From Psettodes erumei (Eukaryota; Chordata; Actinopteri; Pleuronectiformes; Psettodidae): a stretch of DNA of 64,000 nucleotides. Below, in pieces: positions 28,439-41,300 of this stretch. The notes under the pieces were generated by a model. That model was not told the origin of the DNA. It was given only the letters and a program-made list of their open reading frames with translations, and ran no database searches. Within the stretch, counting starts at the first letter, position 1. The number at the start of each line of letters is the position of its first letter. The translations under genes were made by a program, and so were the position numbers. The stretch is taken from NCBI GenBank assembly GCA_016785225.1, contig JAFBJZ010000951.1, positions 558,001-622,000 on the forward strand, read 5' to 3'.

Positions 28439-29068
28439 GTAATTACATCAAGCTCAGTTTTATTATACTGCACACTGGTGCCGAGGTATCAGTTTTTTCC
28501 CCATCTCATCATGCCTCAGTGGCAACGAAAACAACTGCTCTCCATTTTCTGTCCTCTTCTGTGCAGCTGTTACTGTCACCACCTTCCACCTCCAGCCCGA
28601 CCCTCACCACACCTCCTCCATTTCAGCTGTAATCATGTAGCCATGCAAATGCTGTGCACTGAGAGGTTCATGTTGCTCTCTCCGGGACATCATTCCCAGC
28701 TGCCTGAGCCCTTGAGTTGACCACCCAGGGGAGGGAGGAGAGGAAGTCATTACTGCTATCACAGCCAGGCACTGTCCCTACCCTGCCAGACAGCTCCTCC
28801 AACTCATAAAGTCCTTGACGACTTCACTAAAACATCCAATTTCAGTCGGACCCCATTTATAATGACGAACAGAAATCAATCACACCAACCACTGCACACT
28901 CCTCCTAAATCTGTCTGCTTATTTGCCTGCCCAAAATGGCACAGAGAAAAAAGGAATCTTTTTTCCCCTAACGCTGGTATCCTATCCACATCTCCGGGAT
29001 ATTCATAATTCATCATCTTCGATTCCTGACATCTGCCACTGATTGTGCCGACGGGTTGGCTGGAATTA

Positions 29069-29202
29069 GCCACTCCTGGGAGTGGCGTTAATGCGCTGGT
29101 GGGCCAGCACATGTACCCCAGCTGGGGAGGGGTTGCGGGTTGGGTGGGGGATTGAGGCCGGAGCGGCAGGAGCCTTTCACACTCCTAATGTGTAATTAGG
29201 AG
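29069..29202. promoter_or_regulatory. Cluster of hairpins and a G-quadruplex motif, likely regulatory
   Basis: Three perfect inverted repeats occur within 134 bp: GCCACTCC/GGAGTGGC (29069-29086), GCTGG/CCAGC (29095-29108) and CTCCTAAT/ATTAGGAG (29182-29202). A G-rich run with five G tracts lies at 29124-29150. The third repeat presents homeodomain-type TAAT cores. There is no coding potential. The complex sequence resembles vertebrate conserved noncoding elements, but conservation cannot be tested here. Confidence 0.45.
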
Positions 29203-32200
29203 CCATTTTGGAGTGCTGCCTTCCTCCACTGAAATTAGCTGCCTTTTATTAATCAGGCACACCAGTTCAATGGCACGACGGGTCTCCCTATAATCGAACA
29301 CAAAATGTTGTTCTTAATTACAGAGGGGGAGAGACTGCGCAGAGAGGGGCTGCAGCTCCTGCATGATCCCCTTGGGTTCCATTTCCAAACTGCAGACAAA
29401 TTGCACATCTATTTTAGCATGACAGTCAACATGCACTGGTGAAACTAATAGTCAATATTCTTCAAACCTGAGCATTACAGCCCATGTTCATTCTTTACAA
29501 AATGGGCATATACTGTACATCAAACCAAGCACACATCTAAACTCTCAGAGCTACACAGTCCATGAAATCCATTTGCATTTACCGAATGTCAGCTCCACTC
29601 GAATGAGAGATCATACATATTATGTGATTACAAGCACTGGTCCTCCTTTAGAGAGTTAAGTGCTGTGACCCTGACCATGCTCATCAGTGCCAATGCCCCC
29701 ATGACTACAGATGAGGGCTAAATACTTTAGCGTTCATCCTTACTGGTTGTGATTTTTTTCCCTCTTCTCACTTCACATCTAATGGGGGACAAAAAAAAAT
29801 CATAAGTGCATGAAAAGCAGCCTGGGCACGGAAAAGTAATCACTTTATTCCTGTAATGTATGATTGGTTAGGGCATGATACTTTAAAATGGATTCAGCAA
29901 GTGGTGAATCATTTTCTGCTTAAAACAGAAATCAGTAACAATCTCTTGAACTGTTAAAGTAATTTGAATTCATTATGGCTTCCTCAAAAAGGAATGTTCA
30001 AAAGCAAAATGCATAGCAGTGAAAGTGAAACTAAAAAGACACATCAGATATGATATTTCAACGTGGTCCATTAAAAACATCAGTAATATTTGATGTTTAT
30101 GTATTGTATTTAATGAGATATTTTATATGATCACAGTTAAAATGGCTCGTTGCTTTTAGGGAAACCTGATCAGTTTGAAACTCATAAGCAATCTGCTTTT
30201 CTTTTAACTAAGCTACCATTTAATTCACATATTTATGAGCACATGTTTGCATTTAATCTGTAATTATACACTATAATTTGAACACAATTTTGTAGTAATC
30301 CTCCACAATAGTAAACAGCCTCTGTTGGTTACAAATCCTGTATTTGTAGCATCAAAAAGTGTCTTGTTTGTTTCCAGTCCAAAAGAAATCCTTTCTTCCC
30401 CAGCACTCACATTTTGTCGGCTAATCAAAGAGATTACTCATTACTCACAATTCTTTAAAAGCACTTCCCCCACAATATTATCCTCCTGTAAGTGAATGCA
30501 ATCATGCAAATGGTCACTTTTGTGTTTCTAGTGTTCAACAAAGCCCAATGCATATTTATGAATATTGTTGTAGTGCCAGCTATCCCTATAATCTACTGAA
30601 AATGCAGGAAATAAAGTATGACAAAATCCGGAAAATGGCTACTTGACTAAATTTTCATTGGCGACTAAGGATCCTTAACAGCTGATTAACAAACAATCAT
30701 CACAAACAGAGAGAGGGCCACCATTACTTTGCAGTGGATGATAAAGACCCCTCCTTGCCTCCCGATGACACTGCGGCAGGACGATCACAACGCCGAGGTC
30801 ATCTCTTGCTGCAAGGCCGAGTCCACTTTAGCATTCGACAGAGCTGCTATATGAGAGGATGGCCTGCCACTCAAGCCTTATTGATGGAATCCAGGAAAAA
30901 AAAATCTGATGTGGGGGTCAGTGAGTGAAGGTCCTGGCCTATCTCTGCTCAGCTTGAAACTCTGTCCAGTGGAACAGCAGCTGTCACCAAGCGCTCACAC
31001 AAGCATGGACAGCGGCTCAGAGAAGTGGGAGATGTCAACACAATTTATGGATATGCAAGACCTGAAGGCCAAACTGTGACTGAATTAAACATCACCCTCG
31101 AAACATATGTAAACATGCACAGGGAACAAGACTAAAAAATGTCTGTGTAAAATTAATAAGATCAAACAAAAGTATCACAATCTTACTTGTAGAGTTGTGA
31201 ACACGGATTCAGCCATTAAGGTTGGGTGATATGTTTAGAACTATTAAAGCAATATGAAATATCACATTAAAAACAATCAAACATTCAAAGCAAAGAGCTG
31301 CCATTAGCAAGTCTGAACCTCGCTTTACGTAAAAGTATCCACACCATATAAGTTCCATTACAAGTCCATTACAAAACAGCTGCCTGATGCGGATGAGAAC
31401 AAGTGATAAGAGTGAACAAAATAAATTCAATTGCAGGCTGTAAAGAAAAACTGTGACCTCAAAGAGAGATCTTGGTTCCTGTTGTTGGAAAAGTATTGAT
31501 CAATGCAGCTTTCACCTCCTTCACCTACAAGGATCTGAGCAAAGCCATCTCAGTTCTCATCCACCCTAACGAACTTTCATTCTCTTATTATGCAACCCTT
31601 TGACCCCACCCCCAGCAAAACAATGACTGAATGTGGAGACATGCCCTACTTCTTTGTTTCTCACAGAAAGAAGCAGTCAGAAACAGTCATAACAGTGGCA
31701 CGAGTGGCAGAATAACAGTTGGAGTGTTATAATTAGCATTCAGAGAGAAAGCAGGATCACGTGACCATTGGCAGAGTTTCTAAGTTCTGGCCCAGTGGAC
31801 AGAGAGTAAACTCCACAGGGGATTCCCTGGGGACTGAGATATGCCGGGTTATTGGACTGTGCTGTCTCTCTGACTGTGAGCCACTGGGGACTGGAGCAGA
31901 GGTGTCTGATGGTGCACTGAAGCCTGAGTGTGACACCTGGGCTGTCTGTCACGGCCACAAACACAGACAATGTGACACTTGACAGGATAGGAGTTGAGGC
32001 TGCAACACCAGAAGTCAAGACCCGGCTGACAGTAAGGATGAGAGGCGTGCAGTTCAACTCAATAATTTCCCTGACACGCTTAAATCCGAGCCTGTTACGT
32101 CTCCTCTCTCTTTCTGCTCCTTTCTTCAGTGCTCATGGCCCTTTAAATAAATCAGGGTCCTGGGGAGGCTGAACCCATCAATTAGAGTCGTCTGATGAGA

Positions 32201-33184
32201 CTGTGTGTGTGTGTGTATTAATCAACAGTGTGAGGCGTGTGACAGGCGCAGAAGAGACAGGATGAAGGCTGCAGTGCCAGAGAGTTTTAAGGGGAGCTCT
32301 GACGAACAGGCTCTTAAGATGAATTTCCTCGTCTATATCGCTAAACTAAACTGATATCCAATTATGTTCCCAACATCGACAAGCTAACGGAGCAGCTGTG
32401 AGCAGCATAGGCTCGCAGTGTCAGAGCTGGCTAGGCGTGAGGCAGAGAAACCCAGGACCTTGAAGGAGATGTCACAAGGAGGCTGGAGTCAGCCGCTTGA
32501 GTGAGCGATGGTCCACGCGCTTGCCTGAAAGCATGACATTGCCGAAGGGGGAAAAACACCATTTTATCATTCAGCGCGGTTCGCACCCTCTCTCCCTGTC
32601 AAACATGCCATATGTCCTCGTCACAGGTCGTCTTGCTGGCTTATCGAGTGTGACAGGGCTATTCACACACTGCTCCCAATCAGACACCATCTCCTGCAGA
32701 AAAAAAAATCGCCACCATAGCACAGTGACAGGCTGTCAGGCAGAGGGCACCAACCTCCACAGGGCCTTGGCTGAGAGTCTGCCCATCTGGGGGAGGGGGC
32801 AAAGGCCAAAGGTTACAATGGGAGACACAGCACAGGCATCCACACCTCATTCACGCTCTGGCTTTTCCTTCGCTATACAATCGACAAAAACGCAGGTCTG
32901 AATTTCCTAGTCCATACACATCAACACATCAAACAAAAGCTTTAATTAAAAACTATCAAATACCTTTTAAGCATGAGAACTTCTAAGTTTTCAGTCTGCA
33001 CCGTTTCCTGTTGAGTCTACGTGCTGCTCTCAGCAACATTAAAAACGGTGACAGCTGTGCTGGTCACGCTGTTTATAAAACTCTCTGTAAGTGCTCGGTG
33101 GAATGCATTTGACTTGACATTTCACTGAATGATGTGGATCATTGTGAAACAGGTTATTTGCCTGACAGGAAACAAAAGGGGTAT
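29203..33184. other. Gene-poor block, nothing recognised
   Basis: The part next to the hairpin cluster (to about 29,300) still looks like a noncoding element. Further right it becomes AT-rich and featureless apart from a short GT repeat near 32,204. Confidence 0.4.
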
Positions 33185-33257
33185 GTAAACCTCACGTGGG
33201 ACTTTACACGGCGACCCAGCCACCGGCCTATTTTCCTAACCACTAGACCATACTAGG
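33185..33257 (-). repeat. Decayed tRNA-Glu-like sequence (SINE head or tRNA pseudogene)
   Basis: The minus strand reads TATGGTCTAGTGGTTAGGA, nearly identical to the acceptor-D-arm part of vertebrate tRNA-Glu with its A box. The rest of the cloverleaf is poor: no clear CTC/TTC anticodon loop and no intact GGTTCGANTCC B box. It is therefore a pseudogene or the head of an old tRNA-derived SINE, not a working tRNA. Confidence 0.5.
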
Positions 33258-36200
33258 CCCTTCTGTGTTATGCCAATCTGAGGCCACAAGTCAGGACAGG
33301 CAGAGGTCAGCGAAATCCATATATAAGCGCTCACAGTCTCCAAGCTTCGAAGATTTGCTTTTCTCTTTGCACTTTTGGAGTCTGCAAATGTTTACTTTGA
33401 CGCCAAAAACTCTCAGTGGTACTTAGACACTCGGCTCCAAAGACAATAACACTGCAGATGCTGAATATATTCACTAAGTGAGCAATCAGTTGCAAAGTGG
33501 GCTGAAAATTACACTTACCACCCCTCCCCCCAGTGATGATATACATAGAGAAATAAATCAGAGAGCAAGAGAAGGAGCAGAGGGGCAAGGGGGAGAAGTA
33601 GTATCACCTGATCTGTCTTATCTTAAAAAGCGACGGGATGTGTCACCTCAACTCTTCAGAAAAAGAGATAGAACCCTCCTGGCACCTTTTTATATGAAAG
33701 ATTTCTGTGAAATGATTGCTAATCTATGCAAAAAAGCAATCAGTGACTCATTCATAATGCATGAGCAACGAGATACCAATTTTGCAATGCTTTCGGATTA
33801 TTAGATGTTATCGTGAATGCAGCAGATGAAATATGAACACTCCTACCTGTCCCACTGTAATTACATGACTGCAGTGGTCGAGAGATACACCGGGAGAGGG
33901 AAAAAGTGTGAAGAAATAAATATACAGAGAGACAGACAGACAAGCAGATAGAACATCCATTACTATCTGACTGCAGATAGCTCTAGATGGGAATATTTGT
34001 TTCTAACAGCTTTATGTATCCATTTGTGCCATGATTTATCAACCTAAAAGCTGTGGTTTTAAGTACATCTGGCTGACATTTTAATGGTCCATCAATCACG
34101 CGGTGTCATGTGATAACATTTTGAGATCATCCTCCTCCCCGAGCCTCTGAGGAAAAAGAAAAAAAAACTGAATCCAATAAATTGGCTGCAATCCCGGGGA
34201 AATGATGAGAACCTATTTCTAATTCAAAGCAAGTTCAAAGTATGAACGTTAGATAAGCTGCTTCTCAAATTAATGCAAATCAAATTTCATTTAGGATATT
34301 TTTGTTCTATATAGACCTAATGTACTGAATACATTTCCGTGCCAGTTTCTAAACTGCCATTTAAAGCCTGACAAAAACATTTAGCATTACAGTTATTATT
34401 GGCTTAGAATGATTTAATGCAATGCATCCTTGACACATGCATTTCTTCTCACAAATGTCATAAATGCATCTCCCATTGTGGAGAAAAATATTTAAACTGA
34501 TTTCAGATATCTCCTCTTAGATACCAAGAAACTGAAAAATACTGCTAAATATCTGATTTATCCCAAAACAGTGGAGACCCCTTTTTCCCCCCAAACAATC
34601 CAACAGGCACAGCTAAAGTGATGAACTCTGACCCTCCTGGTCTGATCGGTGTGTCGCCAACACAAGCTCATATTTAACTCGTCCCATATGAGATAGAGAC
34701 ATGCAGCTTATAGCACAGCCCCTCGTCTTCACTCCTCTGTTTAAATGGGGGGTTTTTTAACACAGAAGCCTGACTTTTTAAACTCTCGCGCTAACGTGTC
34801 TGGATTGCACCTGGAAGCCTTGTGAAAAGCGCTGACAGATTTCATACTTTCACATTCGGGGCAACTTCGACACAAGGGATTTGCTCTTAAAACGGAGCAC
34901 AGCAAGGATGAAGGGTGGTATAAAAATCAATGAGGCTTTTCAAAGGCAACAAGAAAAAACAGCACCTTAGCCTGCAATTAAACAAGAGCGCTCCTGGCAC
35001 TGAGGGATGACAGAGTATGTTGCAGGTGCCCCCGACTTCACAGGATCAATTACAGGATCAATACAATGACATGATACAATTCCATGATGGAAAATTGGAC
35101 GTGGATGGGAGTTGCTCTGTGTCATGTGTCTCAGGTGTTTACAATAACACAGCTCAAGCAGGGTTATACACTGTGGGCCTGTTCCATAACCATGAAAGAA
35201 AGGCCAGTCCTAGACCAAACAGATCCTCCATGTGGATAACTCATTTGAAATATTTTGTCTAAGGCAAGGAGTTAAGAGGGGTCAGGAGCCTCCACAGGGG
35301 ACCACAAAATAAATCTGAGGTGTCACGAGATGATTAACGGAACAGGAGAGCAGATAAGAAAATTGTCCCAAAGATGTTTACTTTGTGAGACCTCCCGCTT
35401 TATTCGTTTTGTTTTTTTTACTTCAGCCAAACGAACAGTATGGCTCTCAATGTTAGCTTGTTTGTCAGTCGGCCCAACGCTGTGATCCAAACTGAAATAT
35501 CTCAACTATTACGAGTTCTGACAGACAGTCATGGTTGCTAGACAATGTATCGGGATTAATTTGGAGACACACACACATTTATCTCAATTTGTACTTTATG
35601 TTTAGGGCTAATTAGCATGCTCAGCTACATCCATGGACAATGCAATCATTATACCTGAATCTTAGCATGCTAACGTTAGCATCAAACTCAAGCACTTCTC
35701 TGCCTCGGTGCAGCCTCCCAGAGACACTATGACCTCTAAATACTTCATCAGCAGCTGGATAGTTTTATCTATTAAAAATAATATGGCACAGGCAACCAGT
35801 GACCAGCAGACATTATTAGTTTTGAGGGTTCAAGAGCACATGGGAAACCTGAGGTGGGGCATTTCCTCTCATTGAACAATCTTTGTATTACAAGGAGCAG
35901 AAACTAACAGAACAATAGGACATTTCTAGTTAAAACTACATCCTCCGAATTATTTGACAGCACCCGTGTACCCTGCTGGCTTAATCGGACCCCTGCTACT
36001 AAGACCAGGCCCCCCACCCTCATTTATCGAAAGGGCAAACACCCCCAGGAGGATCATACAGCCCATCATGACAGAGAGGAGCTCCTGATGTTGATGTCAC
36101 TTCCGTCAGTGTGTCTATATGAATGCTGGGCGAGGACAGTCGCACACAAATCTTTCCCCCGCTGTGGCCAATTCCACATCCCCCTTTGACACGGATATCA

Positions 36201-38358
36201 CGACATAAAATACAATCAACACACGAGTAATTTGCCATAATAACAACCAGCCACATACTGTGATCCAGAGATCCTATAAATGTAAATGAAAATGCGCGCT
36301 GTGGGAAGTCATGCACACACTGAATTCCTGTTAGTAAAACCAGTGGCCACGAGCAACATGATATCTTGTCAGTCAAGTCTAATTCTGCATTCAAACTTAA
36401 TAGCTCCTGACAAGCATTTCAAAAGTCAACTGAAGGACCACAGACGACGTGCCACGGTGAGCACGACCACTCAGCAAATTCACATTTAACATGCCCTTCC
36501 TCCGGCTTGGACAAAATGAATTATACATCCTTGATTCTCCCGCACTGATACATCCAAAGTAAAAGTCCCTGAACATTAAACGTTACATTATTTGTCCATC
36601 TCCCTCATCACTCCTGGGACAGCACAACGTTTTCACTGTATCTCTTTAATTCTGACATTCTCCCTCTATCCTTGACCCCCTTTCCTCACCCCCTCTGTTA
36701 TCTGGAATAATCTAAGGGCCTCCTTAGATTCTATTCATCAGAGCAGAAAGAAGCAGGCGCTGACACTGATAAAAAAAAAATACCATCTGTGCCTTGCAGG
36801 GGTAAAAGGAGTGAGAGAGAATAAGACAGAAAAGAAAGAGTGGGGCTTCAAATGAAACAGGCTCAGTTGTCTCCCTCTTGTCCCCCCTCGTCAATGCCAT
36901 TTCAATTGAAAAGCGCAGTGGTAATTAAATTCCAGCAGGGGTTAGGGGCAACTGTGCAGTGCGTTGACGGGGGGCTGCCCTGACATAAAGATGACACAAT
37001 TCAAGAGGACAGAGGGGGTGCCAGGCGGAAAAGGAGGGAGGGTGACGAATGTCATTTATTCACGTACACTGCCAGATTTGTACTACTCAATCTTCATGAC
37101 ATTTAAAAAATAGAAAATGAAATGGATAGTCAAACTCAGCTGAATGCCACAATGACCTTTTCCCCAAATCAGGGATATTCTAAACAGATCCGTCTTCTGT
37201 ATCTGCGGCATTTGCAGAATATTTTGTAATGCTTAGGAAGATAAGCGATTAGGCGGAGAAGAATTTGGGAAAAGCTGGTGCGTGCGCATGTGTGTGTACA
37301 TGTAGTAGCACAAATGTGTGACTCACAGAAGGACGCTGATTGTTGTTGATTCACATAATAGTGGCGCTAATCCAGGGGCTCCAGAGAGGCCACACACTCC
37401 TGCTGTCCCCCCTCTCCCCATCCGCTATTAGCACAACAACACAGCAACACACTCAATCATCCACTCACTCACTCACTGCAGAAATGAACAGGCCATAAAA
37501 ATGACATAAGAGATCATATTTTAATAAAATATTAATAATATTTACCAAATTGTTCTGGATATTTCAGATAATTTTAGGAACAGACTGAATTCAATTTGAA
37601 CATAGTTTTAAAATTCAACATTTATGTTAAATGTCGAGCAAAATTAAAGAAGAATGCAGCTTTATATAATAGTGTGCTAATATGAAAAGCAGCCTTAATG
37701 TGGATTATTCATTACAGTGAGGCCTGACATTACATGCGAATAATTCTCTGATTATATTCATGACATTATCATTTCCTGGTCTTGGCTTGGGTTTTGGTTT
37801 TAGCGAGCTTTTTCTCCATTATATTTTCCGTGAAATAAATACTCGAAAATTATCACTTTCTTTCTAGCACTACATGTTACAATGTCAGGAGTATGTAATT
37901 AATGGCTGACAATCATCTAATCCATTAAGAGAGGTTGGCCCCACTGCTCTAAACATTTGGATGAAAATACAAATTAATCCTGCCAGTGCCTCACTTACAT
38001 AGTAATCAAATTTACCAGAGCCTCTTAGCAGAAATCCTGCTTCTTCCTAAAAAGCATTTGTGCAACTCTGATCCCACCTAGTGGACAAAGAGCTCATTAT
38101 GCAAGCTTGTACCGCACAGTATAACAAGCAAACTCTCCGTGGGATGCTTCACCTAAACACACAACACACGCTTCGCTTCAAACACTTGGATTACGTTGTT
38201 TTTCGGGAACACCGCTCCGAGCGCCTCTGTCCAGCTCTGCTCAGCGTGAAATGTCTCTCGGTCCACGTCATCGGTCCAGCACACCTCAGGTCTGGAGGTA
38301 ACGACAAGGAACAGACAGCCCGCCTGCCCTCTTGCTCAGCCACGGCCACAGGTGGGCG
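33258..38358. other. Downstream flank of mvk; probable mvk 3'UTR at the right end
   Basis: mvk transcription runs leftward into this stretch. No canonical AATAAA occurs in the first 1.2 kb on the minus strand. ATTAAA lies at 37520-37525 and AATAAA at 37065-37070, so the 3'UTR end is unsettled. A CTCF-like CCCACCTAGTGGAC lies at 38073-38086. No other gene is recognised. Confidence 0.4.
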
Positions 38359-41300
38359 TCAGTATCTGTTTAAAATCTCCAGAGTTTCCTGCTTAACGGA
38401 CAAAGGGGAGTGCTGCTGGACACCTGGCCCACCAATACTTGTTTCCCAGCAGTCAAAGCCGCAGTCTCTCAAGTCCTGCACTGTACTCTGGACGACGACA
38501 GAGTCCGTTTCTATAAAATAAACAAGTCATATCAAGGTGGGCAAGGTGGAGTGCAGTTATACATAAAGAGAAGGAAGAATGTTTTGCAGTGGTATAGATG
38601 CAGTAGAATGTTTAAGACTGAAATCAAGACTTTATTGCTAAATGTGATACAGGGGCGCTTTCAAGGACAGGGGACGAGGATGTAAGGAGTCAGCTTGTAA
38701 CATCTCTAACTGCAAAAGGGCAGCACTGAAGCCACATACACTCAGCACTTTAGTCATCAGTGCCATAAAGGCAGAACGATACGTTTTCTAAAGCAATTGA
38801 GCTCTACAGGGGGGATACAGCTGCACAGCAAAACACTAACCGCACGTCGAGGTGAAAATTTAAAGCGTCACATGCAAGAGGTGCTTTGAATGATAAAATA
38901 ACTGTCCATCTTGTTTTATTTACCCAAAGAGCCTTGCCATGAAGACTGATAAAGAACATTGCAGAAGACAGATACTAGACAATCTATTTGAAAATAGCTG
39001 CAATTCACACAGAGGGAAGTGTCTGCAAAGAAAAACAAATGAGGAGCATTTGGAAATCTATTTGGAGTATTTCAAACTCGTTAAAATGCAGTATGCTACA
39101 GGCTGCAGGCATAAACAAAGACTCTGCTCGCAAGTTGTTTGCTTGTTTGCTTTGTCAAAGGGAGAATGATACAAAGTTTCCTTATAACCAACTGCGCTGT
39201 AGTACCCGCACACCAAACGACCCTGCTTGTGCAGCCCTCTCATCATTTCCTGCCACTCAAATTGTTGTTTCAGAGAGGAAGAGTGAAGGAGCGTTTGAGG
39301 AAAACAGAGCATTTCTTGTCAGCAGGAGTCTGACGGTTTGTCTCATCAACCCTCCCTCATCAGACTGAATCCATTGTAAGACAAATCCATCGAAGGATGC
39401 AGTATAACCTTGATTGCATGAGGCATTCATTCTTTCATTGTTATGACTGTATATGCATCATTTGACAGCAGAGTCTTTAGTCTTTACACAAACACCAACT
39501 GTTACGGCATACACAGGGGAACAACTGGCCCACGGTACCTGGTCTCAGAAGTGTGATGCCACATCCTCCTCCACCCGCTCCGGTTAGCTTACTGTGGAGC
39601 CCTCTGGTCAGCGTGACCTGGCACAGTGTGTCCAGGGCAGGGTGACCCACACCCATTACATTCAGATGGTGCTGGTTAATGTCAATTAGCTCCTATAAAC
39701 GATATGACATGATATATCTGTTGTTAATACCGGCTCCCTCATTGGAGGAAATTGTTGCTTGGATATGAACATGGGCTCTCTGTTCTACAAGCAATTACAT
39801 TTTACCTCCTTAACAACCTATTTACAATGAAATGGGCTTCACACATTTGAATAATGAATCTAATGATGTTTTTTTTTTTTACCTCTAGAATATTGTAGTG
39901 CTCTCCTGTGATGGGCTCGCAGGTCATCTCTGAGAGGACTTTCTCACAAGTGCAGGAAACGGCATCAACTGAGTCAAGCACAGGGGTCATGACAGAGGGA
40001 AACTACAGGAGGGGGAAAACAAAAAGTAAGGAAACCAACATCTCCGACACCACGGCAGCGCTCCCTGAAAGCCAATGCTGCAGGATTATATGTCAACTGA
40101 GCGTCTAAGTGAGTACATGCAAAAAAAAAAAAAAAAAAAAATTCCAACAGTTTTACGACAGACATGTTGCATATAAATACAGACTGCAAAATGTCAAGAG
40201 TGACTTTGGTTGTGCAACAGCCTGATCACAACACTGCCACAACACCATCCAGGCCTATCTATGTCTGAGACAGAAATCTGCACACCTGCTGGTGTCACCA
40301 AGGCAACAGCACACAGGGGTGCTGGCTAGGAGTTTAATTTCAATATTTTATGAAGGCACTCAACGGCAGACTCTGGAGTATCTGCCATGCAATAGCACCG
40401 CCTATTATATTAATTACAGTGTCGACAAGTAACACACGGGGGAGGAAGAAACCATTTAGTACCTTGTTAATTTTGTCCTTCACCCTGGCAACAAGTACCT
40501 TGGTGCTACGTGGTACTTTGGTGTTAGTGAGGAGGATTCTTAATAACGGCACCCTGGAAGTAAAGCAGACAGATCACAGAGCTCATACAGGCGTATTATT
40601 TAGGCGGACTAATTTTACCCAGACTGTGTTTACTTTCTGTGAGCAAAAAACCAAACAAACACTGGAGTCCTTTGCACTTCTTTTAAATGGAATAAGATTT
40701 AAAAAAACTGTTAATCAGTGTCAGTACCTGCTCAGTGGTATTATCTTCCCAGCCAAGAATCTCAGCATGCCACCTACACAAAGTGGAAATCAAAACCATT
40801 AAACAGATAATCATCAGATGATAAGGAAAGGTGGTGCTACAAAAATTTCAGGCCTCACCCCATGTTCCTACGGCGTTGTCTACTCCTGAAGGATTACCGT
40901 GGATGATCATTTCCCCTTGGAAAGCCCAGCTGTTGATCAGCTCCAGGTCTTCTTGACACCACCTACGATCATATTAAAAGGAAAAGACCTGTAAAGCACA
41001 ACAGACTCTCTGACTCTAATACCACTTTATCTCCAGACCAAACACTGTTAAACTGGTAGGACACTAAGTGATTATACTGATGCTATTTGCAATGAAGTTA
41101 TGATTTGAATTTCTGCAAAGTCCTCTGTTACTACCTGGAATCTAAGACAGTTACACTGAAAGGACTGATCTAAAAGGTTAGATTTTGGAGAGGTACAAAT
41201 TATCATCAGTACCTTGCAGGATAATGCATTAAGTATTTTGCTAAAATTGTAATGTTGTTAAATGAAATGTTTTTATATTTTTCTTTAACCTTTATTACTC

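Noticed and set aside
22561..38000. CRISPR array or other prokaryotic repeats
   Set aside because: No regularly spaced direct repeats. The window is vertebrate.
1..38358. fam222a first coding exon
   Set aside because: Searched on both strands for an ATG beginning MLACL followed by a donor. Each GCAT/ATGC candidate read through to unrelated residues.
38081..38521. 146-codon plus-strand frame
   Set aside because: It overlaps the last mvk exon on the other strand, which fits the mvk C terminus and closes the frame at exactly 397 aa.
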